A stretch of 64,000 bases of DNA, taken from contig JALGAS010000001.1 in the NCBI GenBank assembly GCA_023078685.1, positions 4,402,001 through 4,466,000 on the forward strand, read 5' to 3'. This document shows, piece by piece, positions 21,832 through 32,591 of the stretch. The first letter of the stretch is position 1, and each line of letters begins with the position of its first letter. The notes under the pieces were generated by a model. The model had not been told where the DNA came from, made no database searches, and was given only the letters and a program-made list of their open reading frames with translations. The translations under genes and the position numbers were made by a program. The DNA is from Neopestalotiopsis rosae (taxonomy: Eukaryota > Ascomycota > Sordariomycetes > Amphisphaeriales > Sporocadaceae).

Positions 21832-23634
21832 CTACCTAGGAACAAATTTAATCGGGACGTCTCTCTTAATTCTTAGGCTCATGTCGAATTCAGTACCTTC
21901 CGAGAGAGCGAGTGCAGCATTCCGGCGAGCTTCCAGCCATGCTTGTTGAATGGTCAAGTCGTCCCCAGGCTCAACCATCAACTCCACTGAGTGCGTCTTG
22001 AAGAGTGCCGAGATCACGGCGCATACTTCGACCAATGCAAAACGCCGCCCGAGGCATCCACGACTCCCTTCAGAGAATGGCATAAATGTACCAGCTCTGG
22101 GTTTGAAGAAATTGCTGAGTTCGACGTCAGTCTCATTTGTCTCGCTGTTGTCCGTCCACCTTGATGGATCAAAGTCTGCCACGGCAAATGGACGCTGACG
22201 GGGATCGCCTTTTATATCTGTCCAGTCATAATCTACATCTGCCGCATTTTGTGCTTTTCTGGTCCAATGAGATGGATGACGATGCATCGCACTTGTGTTG
22301 GTAAGGGCGATGGTGCCCGGCGGTAGGGGATGGCGCTGGCCGTCTAGCATGATGGAGAGCCAGGGACCTTCGGGAGGGACGCACTTTGGCAAGACAGGTA
22401 TGACAGTAAAGAGTCGAAGAGCCTCATTGATGACTGCGCCAACGTTTGTATGCATGAGCGCGTTGTAATGCTTGTCATATGACCATGCCTCTGGTACTGT
22501 CTGACCAAGAACGCGGTCAAGGTCCCGCTGCATCTTCCGCTGTACGTCGGGATGACATGCCAGCAGGAGGATGACGAAGACCACCGTATTGCTGTTGGCT
22601 TCATGTCCAGCGAACATGAACAGAAATATCTGGCCAATGACTTGAGCATTGCCTAGAAGGGGCTCAGCTTGACCTGGGCGAGACACGCCAGCTTGCACGA
22701 GTAGGTCGAGAAGATTCCCATCCAGATTATCTACATGTGAGCGCATGTTGGAAAGAGTGTCTTCTTTAGTCCGCTTGAGCTGGTCCATGTAAGACCCAAG
22801 CTCTGAATAGCATTTTGCCGCGTGATTGTGAGATCTGAACGGCGACAGTCGCAAAAGCCTGTGCGGCACCAGGAATATCGCGCCCCAGTTATCCATCAGC
22901 CCATGTAAAGCATCGCTATAGCTTAGTGGCCCCCGAGTAGCAGCTCCATCATATTCGGAGGCCAATGCAACTGCAAGGTCGGAGTCGGTTTGGTAATTGA
23001 AGCAAATTTGCGTGAGGACATTGAGCGAAAGCCGTGCAGACAGCACGCGTATCTGACGATGAGCATCTGGGCGCGTCAGAGCCCCAAGAAAGATCTTGGC
23101 TCCGGAAACTGACTGGGTGAAGACACGGCGCAGAGTCCTTTCTGAAAAGAATGGCCCCGTGATTCTTCGATAAAGGCGAGATTCTGGGCCATCGGTACCA
23201 GTGATTGTAGGTCCGAAGATGTTCAGAACAGACATGAGCTTGGCCGGCTTGCCAAAACCTCCATCACGAAACAACTGAGTGGCAACGTCGGCGTCGCATG
23301 TATAAAGAATTATCCCCCCAGGGGAGACGGCCAAGAAGGTATCGGCCTTGGCTCGTGCGAACGGTTCATAGCCGTTGTGCCAGAACTCGTTGAACAAGAG
23401 GAGAGGTAGCCATCCATCAGTCAGCCGCTTGGGAAATAGCTTGGCCACTGGGACGACTAGGAACTGAGCCAGTTGCCATGGTGCACCGATCAATGAACAT
23501 GGCAGGACCACAAAGGGTAGGCCTGTGGCTCTTGCGGCTCGAATGTAGCGGACAATATCAATGAGAGACCACAGCCCAAGCGACAAACCACCAACAATGA
23601 GTGTCCAAGTGCTATAGACCACGAGTTGGCTCAT
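21832..23634 (-). CDS. Cytochrome P450 monooxygenase (P450-B), paralogue of P450-A
   Basis: Single exon, 600 residues. I chose the ATG at 23634; the in-frame GTG at 23670 is not a likely start. It has an N-terminal membrane anchor (YSTWTLIVGGLSLGLWSLI), the ExxR motif NEALRLF and the haem loop PFSEGSRGCLGRRF with Cys527. The I-helix reads FAGHEANSN, so the usually conserved Thr is Ala, whereas P450-A has Ser. Blocks such as WLPLLL, FW/IWH.GY.PFA, FGPT.TGTDGPE.LYR and ADFDP are shared with P450-A. It lacks the P450-A intron and carries an extra loop of about 20 residues (NAADVDYDWTDIKGDPRQ) before the meander. It probably oxidises the same scaffold at another position (inference). Missing I-helix Thr does not abolish activity in all P450s but often alters oxygen chemistry. 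Confidence 0.93.
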   Translation of the reverse strand: MSQLVVYSTWTLIVGGLSLGLWSLIDIVRYIRAARATGLPFVVLPCSLIGAPWQLAQFLVVPVAKLFPKRLTDGWLPLLLFNEFWHNGYEPFARAKADTFLAVSPGGIILYTCDADVATQLFRDGGFGKPAKLMSVLNIFGPTITGTDGPESRLYRRITGPFFSERTLRRVFTQSVSGAKIFLGALTRPDAHRQIRVLSARLSLNVLTQICFNYQTDSDLAVALASEYDGAATRGPLSYSDALHGLMDNWGAIFLVPHRLLRLSPFRSHNHAAKCYSELGSYMDQLKRTKEDTLSNMRSHVDNLDGNLLDLLVQAGVSRPGQAEPLLGNAQVIGQIFLFMFAGHEANSNTVVFVILLLACHPDVQRKMQRDLDRVLGQTVPEAWSYDKHYNALMHTNVGAVINEALRLFTVIPVLPKCVPPEGPWLSIMLDGQRHPLPPGTIALTNTSAMHRHPSHWTRKAQNAADVDYDWTDIKGDPRQRPFAVADFDPSRWTDNSETNETDVELSNFFKPRAGTFMPFSEGSRGCLGRRFALVEVCAVISALFKTHSVELMVEPGDDLTIQQAWLEARRNAALALSEGTEFDMSLRIKRDVPIKFVPR

Positions 23635-24622
23635 GATGACTGAATGTGCTAGTAGAGTGTAGGCTGTCACAGCTCAGCTATCTATAGTAGGTAGGACTAA
23701 GTCTTATTTTCTTTTTATCAACTAGACCAAATCAGGCAAATGATCCCTCTGGAGCTTTCACCCACTTTGCATTACAGTGCAGACCGGAGAGCCAAAGGCT
23801 GGCTTCGTAGGATCACGAAATTGCACTTTGTCCGAGATAGCCTGGTCGGACGTATTCGATATAGCACACATACGCTCGCCGCGCTTTGTGTTGTGAAGTT
23901 GGCTGAACCTTGACTTGTACAAATCACGAGGGGAAAAGTCGGACAGTAAGGAATTTGTCACCATGTATTTTGTAACCCCGGCCAATCAATACGACTGTGA
24001 TCAAGGTTTTATGGATCAATGTGTCTCGACATGATTCGGCTAAATATAGGTATGTCGATTCTGGTTTGGGTACTGCGTGCTCTAGCCAGGCCAGCCGATA
24101 ATATTGCTTACTGCGGCACACTTCAAGGCCGTCTGCACTGCGACCCTCCTTCATGCCGCCATGTCTTGTTGGCATCCCCACATCCTGACCCATGTAACGG
24201 CCAAGAGATATGATCTGGCTTGGTTTCGATGGACCATTCTGACGGTGTGTGCATGCTTCGTGTTGCTTGCTTATGGTTTTCTCCAGTGTGCGAAGTCCTC
24301 TTCCAATTCGGGCGGCAAGGCTGGAATGTTCGGGTGCGATCTTGTCATGCCAGCCTGTAACGAGACGCCTCTCATATGCATGGAGCAATAATTATGCAGT
24401 GCCTTTCCAGCAGGACTAGATTAGAGAACTCCTGCTCCATCCCATCCCACAGTAGAGAATCCTTCCAAATCCTCGGCGGACACTGCTCAATTTACTTATT
24501 TGGCAGCGTTTCTCAACACGCCCGTGTTCAATGGTTGTCCCCACGCTGAAGACGTCTCATCCACTCTGCTCCCCCCAAAAAGTTCACTTTTCATCTAAGC
24601 TTCTCGTGCAGGACTGTGAAAA
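23635..24622. other. Divergent intergenic region (P450-B / rhodopsin-domain protein)
   Basis: 988 bp. Open frames here on both strands (for example 24104-24391 plus, 24388-23924 minus) show no domain and overlap each other. It presumably holds two promoters. Confidence 0.4.
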
Positions 24623-25897
24623 ATGTCAACAACGATGGAGGCCGGTCGCCAGCCGTCCATGGTAACATCTGCCCTTCTCGCAGTCTCTATCGTATTCCCG
24701 ATTCTCGGAACAATCGCAGTGGGGCTCAGATTTTGGGTGCATCGTGTGGTCATGAAGCAGAAGCCATCTATCGATGACTGGGTTTGCGCGTTCGCCCAGC
24801 TTGCGGCATGGGGAATCTCCATCGACACCTTTGTGGCAGCAGGCATGGCAGGCATTGACTACACGTATCCATCTCTAAGCCCCCTCGCCGCTGCTGTTAT
24901 CTTTTTGAGAGTATGTCTGGACTCAGAATGAACTCAGAATGGCCATTAGTCAACACTGACCGCGACGATACAGACTTTGTGGATTGAGGGTTTCCCTTTG
25001 GTGATCAGTCTTTCTCTTGTGAAGATTGCTATCCTCCTCTTTTACGCACGGATATTCACAACCCGCAAGTTTAAACTGGCGGTACACATCTACGTTGGCA
25101 TTTTGGCTGCCTGGTGCATTGCCATGTGCGTGGTTCGTGATCCTCCAATGCCACTTCAGGTCTCGGGTCACTCTTTGCTGATGATCTTGTAGTGCCAACT
25201 GCTTGCCGCCGACCCCATTCATAATGCCTGGAATCCATTGGCCACCGCACCTCTTCGTTTCAATTACAATGCCTGGTCGCTGGCTTTCGCAGGCATGAGT
25301 ATCGTCTTCGACGTCATTGTACTGTGCTTCCCAGTCCTGGTCATCCACAACTTGCAAATGAATTTTACTCGCAAGCTTCAAGTCGCCGCCATATTCTGGC
25401 TTGGCATCTTTTGTTGCCTCTCGTCCGCCGTCCGCTTCTATTTCCTCTACTCGGAGCTCAACCAGGCGGTTGCTAATACGGGCCCGGATCGTTACCTGAA
25501 GACGACAACGGCGTACATCTGGGGCACTATCGAGCCCAACACCAGCGTCATCGCCGCTTGCCTACCATGCTACGGTCCATTCTTTGTCAAGGGTCAGGGG
25601 CTCAACACGCTGCTGGCCAACTTCAAGAGCCTGTTCTCAACCAGTCGTGGCAGCGGCAGCAGACAGACCGCTGAGCAGTCCAGCGACGACACTCTGCCGC
25701 TAGGAACCAATGGGAGCTACCATCTCAAAGACGCCAAAGGCAGGCCATGGGAGCGTATCGATGGGGATAATTCAACATATAATGTTGACATTGAGCGAGC
25801 GAGTGGCTCGCGAGGTTCGATGCCGGCCAAAGATGCATACCCTATGCAGATTCAGGTCACGCGCGATTTCACAGCGACAGCGAAGCATGCAACCTAA
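24623..25897 (+). CDS. Pth11/rhodopsin-domain seven-transmembrane protein
   Basis: Three exons, 24623-24910, 24974-25129 and 25193-25897, giving 382 residues. The second intron donor (GTGGTT) is weak, so that boundary is approximate. The protein begins with a TM helix (MVTSALLAVSIVFPILGTIAVGLRF) and a short DDW motif, both typical of the fungal 'Rhodopsin domain' family. Helices around LVISLSLVKIAILLFYARIF, YVGILAAWCIAM, WSLAFAGMSIVFDVIVLCFPVLVIH and VAAIFWLGIFCCLSSAVRFYF follow, then TTAYIWGTIEPNTSVIAACLP and a hydrophilic tail. Family members are membrane proteins of mostly unknown ligand, some acting as receptors. Its place between tailoring genes may be coincidental or may indicate a sensor. 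No CFEM domain is present at the N-terminus. Confidence 0.85.
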
Positions 25898-26116
25898 GTG
25901 TTGTCGGTTATCAGCTGGTCGTAGCGCCCTCTCTGGGAAGGTCATGCTTCATATGCTGCATATATATAAGAGTGCGAAAAGATGAGTATATTGTACGATG
26001 CGGCGCTGAATAATAACGTTAATGCAGGTATTCGTAGTTATAAATATGAAGTTTATAGTCTGAGAAGTGCCAAGAACCAATCTTTCCATATTAAGAGCCC
26101 GCTATAGCGTATGCCA
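25898..26116. other. 3' flank of the rhodopsin-domain gene
   Basis: Short AT-rich non-coding stretch between the stop codon and the minisatellite. Confidence 0.4.
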
Positions 26117-26485
26117 CAACGTGCACTACAACGTCCACTACAACGTCCACTACAACGTCCACTACAACGTCCACTACAACGTCCACTACAACGTCCACTA
26201 CAACGTCCACTACAACGTCCACTACAACGTCCACTACAACGTCCACTACAACGTCCACTACAACGTCCACTACAACGTCCACTACAACGTCCACTACAAC
26301 GTCCACTACAACGTCCACTACAACGTCCACTACAACGTCCACTACAACGTCCACTACAACGTCCACTACAACGTCCACTACAACGTCCACTACAACGTCC
26401 ACTACAACGTCCACTACAACGTCCACTACAACGTCCACTACAACGTCCACTACAACGTCCACTACAACACTCCATTATAACACTC
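26117..26485. repeat. Perfect 12-bp minisatellite, about 29 copies
   Basis: A tandem array of the 12-mer ACTACAACGTCC. It is perfect from about 26124 to 26468, roughly 345 bp or 28-29 copies; every 60-base line from 26161 to 26460 is identical. Degenerate units mark both edges (ACAACGTGC on the left, ACACTCC twice on the right). Because 12 is a multiple of 3 the array is open in several frames and yields artefactual proteins such as (HYNV)n, (PLQR)n and (VDVV)n; I do not call these genes. It lies between the converging 3' ends of the rhodopsin-domain gene and the GST gene. The near absence of mutation implies recent expansion or homogenisation. Confidence 0.97.
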
Positions 26486-26832
26486 CACAATAAATTTAGC
26501 TAAACTGCAAAACAACACACTTGATTTAATTATAAACATGATAAAACTTAAATCACGACATGGATTCATCCCGTGGTCTTGCAGATTTTAACTTCAATTA
26601 TTATGAATTTGCAAATGAATGATTATAAAAGAAGAGAGGGATACTCTAATTCACATCACCCAGTAGTCTCCGTAGCAGTATGCTTGACGGTGTCAATCTT
26701 CTTGTATTCTTCCAGGTAGGCAATCATCTAGGTACAAATAGATTGATTCATATAACCGCGAATTTCATCGCCCCAGAAGTAATAACACCTGCTATTGCCG
26801 CTGCTGTTTCAGGGTGGCATGGGCACCTGCAG

Positions 26833-27786
26833 TTAGCTGCTCTTGACCTCCTTCTCGCCGAGAACGCTGAGGACTTTCTGGACGCTGGCGCGGCCAAGGC
26901 AGGCATTCTGCCACTTGGTGAAGTGCGGGAACTCGTCTGGGTTCCACGCATGTTCGCCGGTGCGGCTGCCCATGAAGTAGCCGACTTGCATGTTCCACAT
27001 GGTAAAGGCCAGATCAGCGTAGGTGCACTTGTCGCCCACGAGCCACTCCGACTTGGCCAGCACGCCGTCGAGGACGCCGGCGACGCGTTTGACCTCGGCG
27101 CCGTAGCGGACCTTGGCTGACTCTGGAGACTCGCCGTACACGCTCTCATGGAACAGATTGAACCTGCGGTCGGAAATGATCAGTATTCATCAGACCACTA
27201 ACAAACACCTGTACATATATCTGCTGGCCCCGCATGCATGCGGCAAGCGGAAGAGGTGGGGTGGTAAACTATGGCACCGGTTCACTCACCACGCGGCTTG
27301 GCCAAAGTAAGGGCCTTGGCCAGAAGCTTGGAAGTACGACCACTGCTGAGTCAGGTACTTCTCAGGGAAGCTGCTGTACGAGATCTTGTTGTCTTTGTCG
27401 TAGGTGTCGATCAAGTACTAATGAGCAGAAAGGGTAAGTGAGAAACAGGACATGCCAAGGTTTGTATTCGGGATGAACAACGCGCACCTGGACTATTGCG
27501 CCAGATTCCCAAAGCGTGACATTTTGATTGGGGTCCTCGATGGCGGGGACGCGGCCATTGGGGTTGACATCTGTGTACGGCTTCTGCTTGAGGCCTTCAA
27601 GCTCAACCCATGAAGACTCGTAGGGGAGGTTGAGCTCTTCGAGTATGATCAGAACCTTGGAGGGGTTGGGAACCTGGTCTGATGAAGGGAGAGCACAAGT
27701 TAGCCGTCAGTGTTTTTTTGTGCCCCTCCACGCAAGGTCAAGAGTTACTCACTTCTCCAGTACAGCTTGATCGGCTTGAGGCTCAT
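26833..27786 (-). CDS. Glutathione S-transferase (Ure2p/GTT-like)
   Basis: Four exons on the minus strand: 27786-27753, 27678-27488, 27417-27290 and 27163-26833; 684 nt, 227 residues, closing in frame. The N-terminal thioredoxin-like domain reads KPIKLYWRNQVPNPSKVLIILEEL. It includes the glutathione-site signatures NPNGRVPAIEDP (cis-Pro) and LWESGAIVQYL (the E-S pair that binds the gamma-glutamyl part). The C-terminal helical domain has GQAAWFNLFH and the conserved N-capping region WLVGDKCTYADLAF. Length is typical (about 220-230). It is a cytosolic enzyme that conjugates glutathione to electrophiles. In this locus it may detoxify or build a thioether onto a reactive epoxide or enone intermediate (inference); a housekeeping role is also possible. 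Confidence 0.92.
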
Positions 27787-28432
27787 GGTGACAATTGTTT
27801 AGAATAAATCGCTGTGAGTATTGAGTATTGTCTGTGGCGAGAAAGAGAAAATGAAGAGATTTCGAGTGCAATAATGAACACCAAATACACAGATCATATC
27901 AGGACTCTAGGGGGGGTCTGTTGCCCAGCACAGCAGGGAGGCCTATCAGGCACATCCAGCATGCACGCAAGGCGGCTATTGGTGCCCTTTTGGGCAAGGA
28001 TTACGGTACGGCACAGCAACGCAACGGTAGCAACAAAGAGGTAAAAGACCAAATTAGACAAAGGGCAGCAGACGGACAGTCGGAGGCTTGGCACGATTTG
28101 ACTTCATTGGAGGAGATTGTAACCATCGGATATGATAAATCAATACATGATGTATTGCATACAAGGTAACATCAACGCTTATATCTGCCCCGACGATGTA
28201 CCGTACACTACTGCCACCACCCGCGTTGATTAGGGGCGAGGTGCATGCGCCAGAGCATGCAGGTCAGCATGAGTCTCAGCAAGCGATGCAATCCGTCAGC
28301 AGGGCAATCCAACACAAAGTTGAACCAGGTCAGCCTGCTTCCTGCAAGGCAAGCCATTTGTAGGGATTTGAGACAGGCTAACCAGATTGGATGTCTTGCC
28401 TTGATATCGCCATCCTTCGTTTTGTCAGCCCA
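27787..28432. other. Intergenic region (GST promoter / P450-C 3' end)
   Basis: 646 bp with no supported coding sequence. It holds the GST promoter on the minus strand and the 3' UTR of P450-C. Confidence 0.4.
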
Positions 28433-29971
28433 TCAAGTCCTGCGGCTCAGACGGATATTGGTGGGCTGCTTATCCCAGAACCACCAGATACCTTGCTCTT
28501 CCCACCGCGGCAGATCGGTTCCCGGCGGGACAGTCACATCATATGTCCACAAGAGTTTCGCCAGGATCAAGCGTAGCTCGAGCCAAGCCAGATTCTGCGC
28601 AGGGCAGTTGTGGGGGCCAAGTGAGAACGGGTTGAAGGCAGCCTTGTTATCTTGCGAGCCGCTCTCCGCATTACTGAGCCACCGGGCAGGCAGGAAGCGT
28701 TCCGGCTCGCCAAAGTTTCGCTTGGCCCTGTAGCTGGCCCATGGCGGGATCGAGACCACTGTGCCTGTAGGAAGGGCCTGGCCAGCAACGATGCCTCCTC
28801 CGGGTGGAACATTGCGACGCATCGCATCGGGGATGGTAGGACAAAGTCTCATACCCTCGCTGAGCGTAGCATTGAGAATGGGAAGTTGTTTCAATTCGGA
28901 ACCCACAATCATATCTCCAGAGGCGAAAGTGCTTCGGATCTCACCTACGACAGCGGTAAGGTCGCCGGGGTTGCGCAGAAGATAGTTGAGTAGTCCTGTC
29001 AACACAGTAGTAATCGATTCGCTGCCCCCAGCGACCAGCATCATTGCGTTGACTTCCATTTCTTCGCGGCTCATTGATTCCGCTGCAGGATCCTTCTCTG
29101 ACTCCAAGAGGTGGCCGATAATGTCAGGCCGGGTCGAGCCGTTGTTTATTCGCTCGCGGACCTTCTGCTCAGTGATACGCCACATCTCCATCACTTCGCT
29201 GAGTGCAGAAGACGGCGTAATCGCCATGAGCGTTGCATAAAGCCCTGGGTAGAATTTCGCAGATACAACGATCGTGGCTGCCTTGAACTGGCTGACAGCT
29301 TGGATCCAAGGATGGGTAGTCAGACCATCCAGGCAGCCAAATGAAGAGCCCCAAACCAGATCTCCAATGATGTCGAATGCCACGTAGTTGATCCACTCTA
29401 CAGCGTCAATGTCTGTTGACACGTTGTTCGGTGAGCTTTCAATGCGCTCATCAAGCTTTGAGATCAATTTGTCGACATACGAGCACACAAAAGGTTCCTG
29501 TGCCGTTGTGTATCGCTCCGAGAAAGCTGGTGCCAGGATTCTTCGAAAGCGAGCATGCTCCTCTTCGGTGCATGCAATCAAATTTGATGCAGTCTTGCCT
29601 GGTGGTTGGTCTTTGTACTCGCTCGGACGGACAAAGTTCTTTGGGTAGATGTCTCTCCAGGCGGCAGGGTCGACAAACGATAACTCATCTGGAGCAAGGC
29701 GGACGATGTCGCCGTATTGCTCATGAAATTTCTTGATATCGTGCGGTAGTTGCCCTTTAATGAACGACAGTAGAAAAGGGAGCCGAAAGGCACGCCAGAG
29801 AAATGGTCCCGGATACTTTGCTAGCGGATGAAGCCAGGTGTTGTACACCAAGAAGTAGCCAATGTACTGCAGTTCATTAGCTTATACTCAAGAGCTGGAG
29901 ATATATTGGAAGAACCTCACCGCTGCTGCCACGCTTGTCAAACAGGCGACAATTTCCAGAAATCGAGTCAT
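28433..29971 (-). CDS. Cytochrome P450 monooxygenase (P450-C), atypical haem loop
   Basis: Two exons, 29971-29921 and 29866-28433, with a 54-bp intron (GTGAGG...CAG); 494 residues. The tiny first exon supplies the N-terminal anchor (MTRFLEIVACLTSVAAA) and joins to YIGYFLVYNTWLHPLAKYPGP, the classic fungal proline-rich hinge of CYP65-like enzymes. The ExxR motif is SEGMRLC, and the I-helix reads VAGGSESITT. The haem loop is FSLGPHNCPAQNLA with Cys438. The canonical Arg two residues before Cys is His436, and the Gly two residues after Cys is Ala440. The Cys ligand itself is intact, so haem binding is expected, but the propionate-contacting Arg is lost. It is presumably a tailoring hydroxylase. 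Its neighbour P450-D is co-oriented about 0.9 kb upstream. Confidence 0.92.
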
Positions 29972-30876
29972 TTCGTAGTCTGTAGAGTGATGCTTGATCT
30001 TGCGGCGACGAGACTTTGCTGATGTTGTTATTGGAAGAACGAGCGTGCTTCGTACAGGGAGGACGGCAGCCGCACATCCAAATGAGCTGGGTGAACTCAA
30101 GCTTACCTACCTACCAACATGTACCTAACCATGCAACACGTGACATGCTTTTTCCTTACAGCAAATTTCTCATTCAAGCAAATCAGCCTGGTTTGTGCGA
30201 CCGAGCAATGCATACGGATCGCTCTCTACTGTTTACAGAACGCAGGTGCCTGACAGAGGCATGACGCACCGCATAGGTATGACTGGCACTCAAAAGTTGT
30301 CTAGGTGCAGTCTATCTGGCGATTTACAGACTGGCAATGCATTTCTGGAGGAGCAACGGATCGGATCGTCCCAGAAGATCCGAGGTTTGTTGGAGGAATT
30401 GAAAGAGTGCAGCAGATCGATGGCCGCTTGCACCAATCTAGATATGTACAGTACATACATTACAGCCAACCCCGCCAACCCCCTTGTTCATTGTCACCCT
30501 GGTAGCGATCAACTGGTACAGTACCATCAGCCGAGACCTTAGAATGGCATTGGACAGATATGCCTGTTCTTCAACACCACAAATATACCCTATCGTTTCA
30601 ATCACGCATGGACAAGAGATTCATTTCTCTTTGGTCCCTCGAACGTTTGACTCTAGAGAGAACTCTGGAGCAATTAACATGCTGAAGCCGGGTTAAGTTG
30701 GTTCACGACACGATGCTCAAGCTAGGCTAAATCTGTATTATTCATGCTGCAGATTATCAATCTAAGCACTAAATACTCATCCTTGACCATCGTCCCTATT
30801 GCGTGTCACTCGCATCTCTGACGTGCTTTGGTGTCAAGTACTGTGGCTCATGATGTGGGTCACTCGACGACCAGGT
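29972..30876. other. Intergenic region between P450-C and P450-D
   Basis: 905 bp, both genes on the minus strand. It contains the P450-C promoter, including a CTTACCTACCTACC-type run near 30110. Small open frames here have no domains. Confidence 0.4.
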
Positions 30877-32591
30877 TCAGAGCACGAGTCGCTCAGAGGC
30901 AGGCCGGCGGCGCATCAAGATTTCGGCATCGGGGTTCGGGAAGATGAACTCATGTGCGCGCAAATTCGCCGGGCGCTCATTGCCATGTTTGAATTTGAAT
31001 TCATAGTCCATCAGAAGACGTACGAGGATGATCTTGATCTCGAGGCTGGCGAAGAAGCGACCTGGGCATGAGTTGGGGCCGTGCCCAAAGTTGAGGATCC
31101 GGTCCTGAGTTGTGGAGAACTGATGCCAGTGGCCTTCGCCCTCGCGTTGTCGCAGCTTGTAGTAGCGGAAGCCGTCGAACCTCTCCGGCTCGGGAGTCAC
31201 GTCAGGATCGTTCTGTATAGCGTTGACTGCCATACTAATGTGGGCGCCTTTGGACAGAAGTGTGCCGTCCGACATGGTGGCGTCTTGAAGAAGTACGCGG
31301 TGCATGGACAGCAGAGTGGGCGGATTGAAGCGCTGCGACTCACGCATGAACGAGTCGAGCTTGCGGAGTTTTGAGAATGATGGCTTCTCCCAAGTCATCC
31401 AAGGACCGTCTTTTCGGCTCACGGCGCGGATTTCCTCTCGAATGGGCTCGAGATATTCCGGATGCGCCAGTAGGTCGTAGAGACAGTGCACCGCGTTCAT
31501 CTGCGAAGTGTGGATTGAAGCAAGCGACATGACTACCTCTAGATGAGCAAGGGCCGACGCCTCGCTCTCTGCAGGCGTGGCAATCTCCATCATCCAGGAT
31601 AGCAGGTTGTGCTTGCTTTCTTCGGACTGCACCACACCATTCGCTTCCGCTTCACGTCGGCGATTTATCTCGGGGACGAGCAGCTTCTTGGCCCTTTCCA
31701 CATAGGCTGTCCCTTTGTATGTCGAGGGCATGAACCAGCGGAGGAAGCCATGCGTCCACATGGGGAAGAGTCGCAGAAACACCAGAGACACAAATACATT
31801 CTCTGTGAACTGAGTAGAGATCTCGAGCCATTCCGGGTTGCGGCACAAGGGCTTTCCAAGGAAGATCCGCGCGCTGACACGAGCAACAAAATCTAGAATG
31901 GTATGATACGGCTTGACACTCACCCACTGATCTGTTTCGGTTTGTCAATGTTAAAATAGCAAACATGACACTTGGAAGCACATACCTTCAGATTCCGTAA
32001 GCTCCTTTTCCACGGCAAAGTTAACCTCATCTTGCATAGGTCGCGTAAGCGAGTTGAGGTTGGGTGTGAGCTTGAGCTGGAGAGTGCGGAAATGCAAATT
32101 ATTTCGAAGAATAATGTGCATGTTCGTAGAAGATCCCATCAGATTGTGGACATGGGCCACCGTCGGGCTAGCCACGGTATTTGGAAGCTTGCGGATGTCA
32201 TCGACATACTTGTACGGCAGAACCAGCATGTCCGTGTCGGCTCTTCTGAATTGAAAGATTCTATCTTTGCACTTAGCGAAGTATCATGGTCAGTCTCATC
32301 TAAACACCATCTTGGATCTGTTCTGACAAATGGACTCACTGCCCTGTATCCCTCGTTTAGAATGTCTTCGGCACGGCGGAAAAAGCGAAAGTTCGAGATC
32401 ATGGTAGGTTCAAGCGTTGAGGATACCCCAAAAATGGGGACCTTGTAGCCAAATATCTGTACGAATGCAACAGAGAGCATGTAAGCTCCTGCCGCCAACG
32501 AGGCGAGCATCCATGGGGAAGACAATTTCTCTTGAGAAGGCAGAGGAAAGGCACCAATGGGGATTTCCGACCAGAAAGTTGTATTCGCCAT
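30877..32591 (-). CDS. Cytochrome P450 (P450-D), ent-kaurene oxidase/CYP68-CYP503-like
   Basis: Three exons, 32591-32340, 32271-31986 and 31931-30877 (introns 68 and 54 bp), give 530 residues. The ATG at 32591 was chosen over an upstream TTG. Features typical of the gibberellin-cluster P450 families are present. They are LPYKYVDDIRKLPN, the I-helix SLASIHTSQMNAVHCLYDLLAHPEY (the A-S-I-H-T form), ESQRFNPPTLLSMHR, and the haem loop NFGHGPNSCPGRFFASLEIK with Cys468. Relatives act as multistep oxidases of diterpene hydrocarbons, for example converting a ring methyl to a carboxylate. Its start codon faces that of the diterpene synthase across 1.8 kb, so it is the best candidate for the first oxidation. 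N-terminal anchor: PWMLASLAAGAYMLSVAFVQIF. The exact substrate position is not predictable. Confidence 0.93.

Noticed and set aside
26117..26485. CRISPR-like array
   Set aside because: Units are contiguous 12-mers without spacers, in a eukaryotic genome; it is a minisatellite.
26053..26503. Open frames of 123-145 codons encoding (HYNV)n, (PLQR)n, (VDVV)n and (SGRC)n
   Set aside because: They are by-products of the 12-bp minisatellite, open in several frames on both strands; no start context or flanking domain supports a gene.
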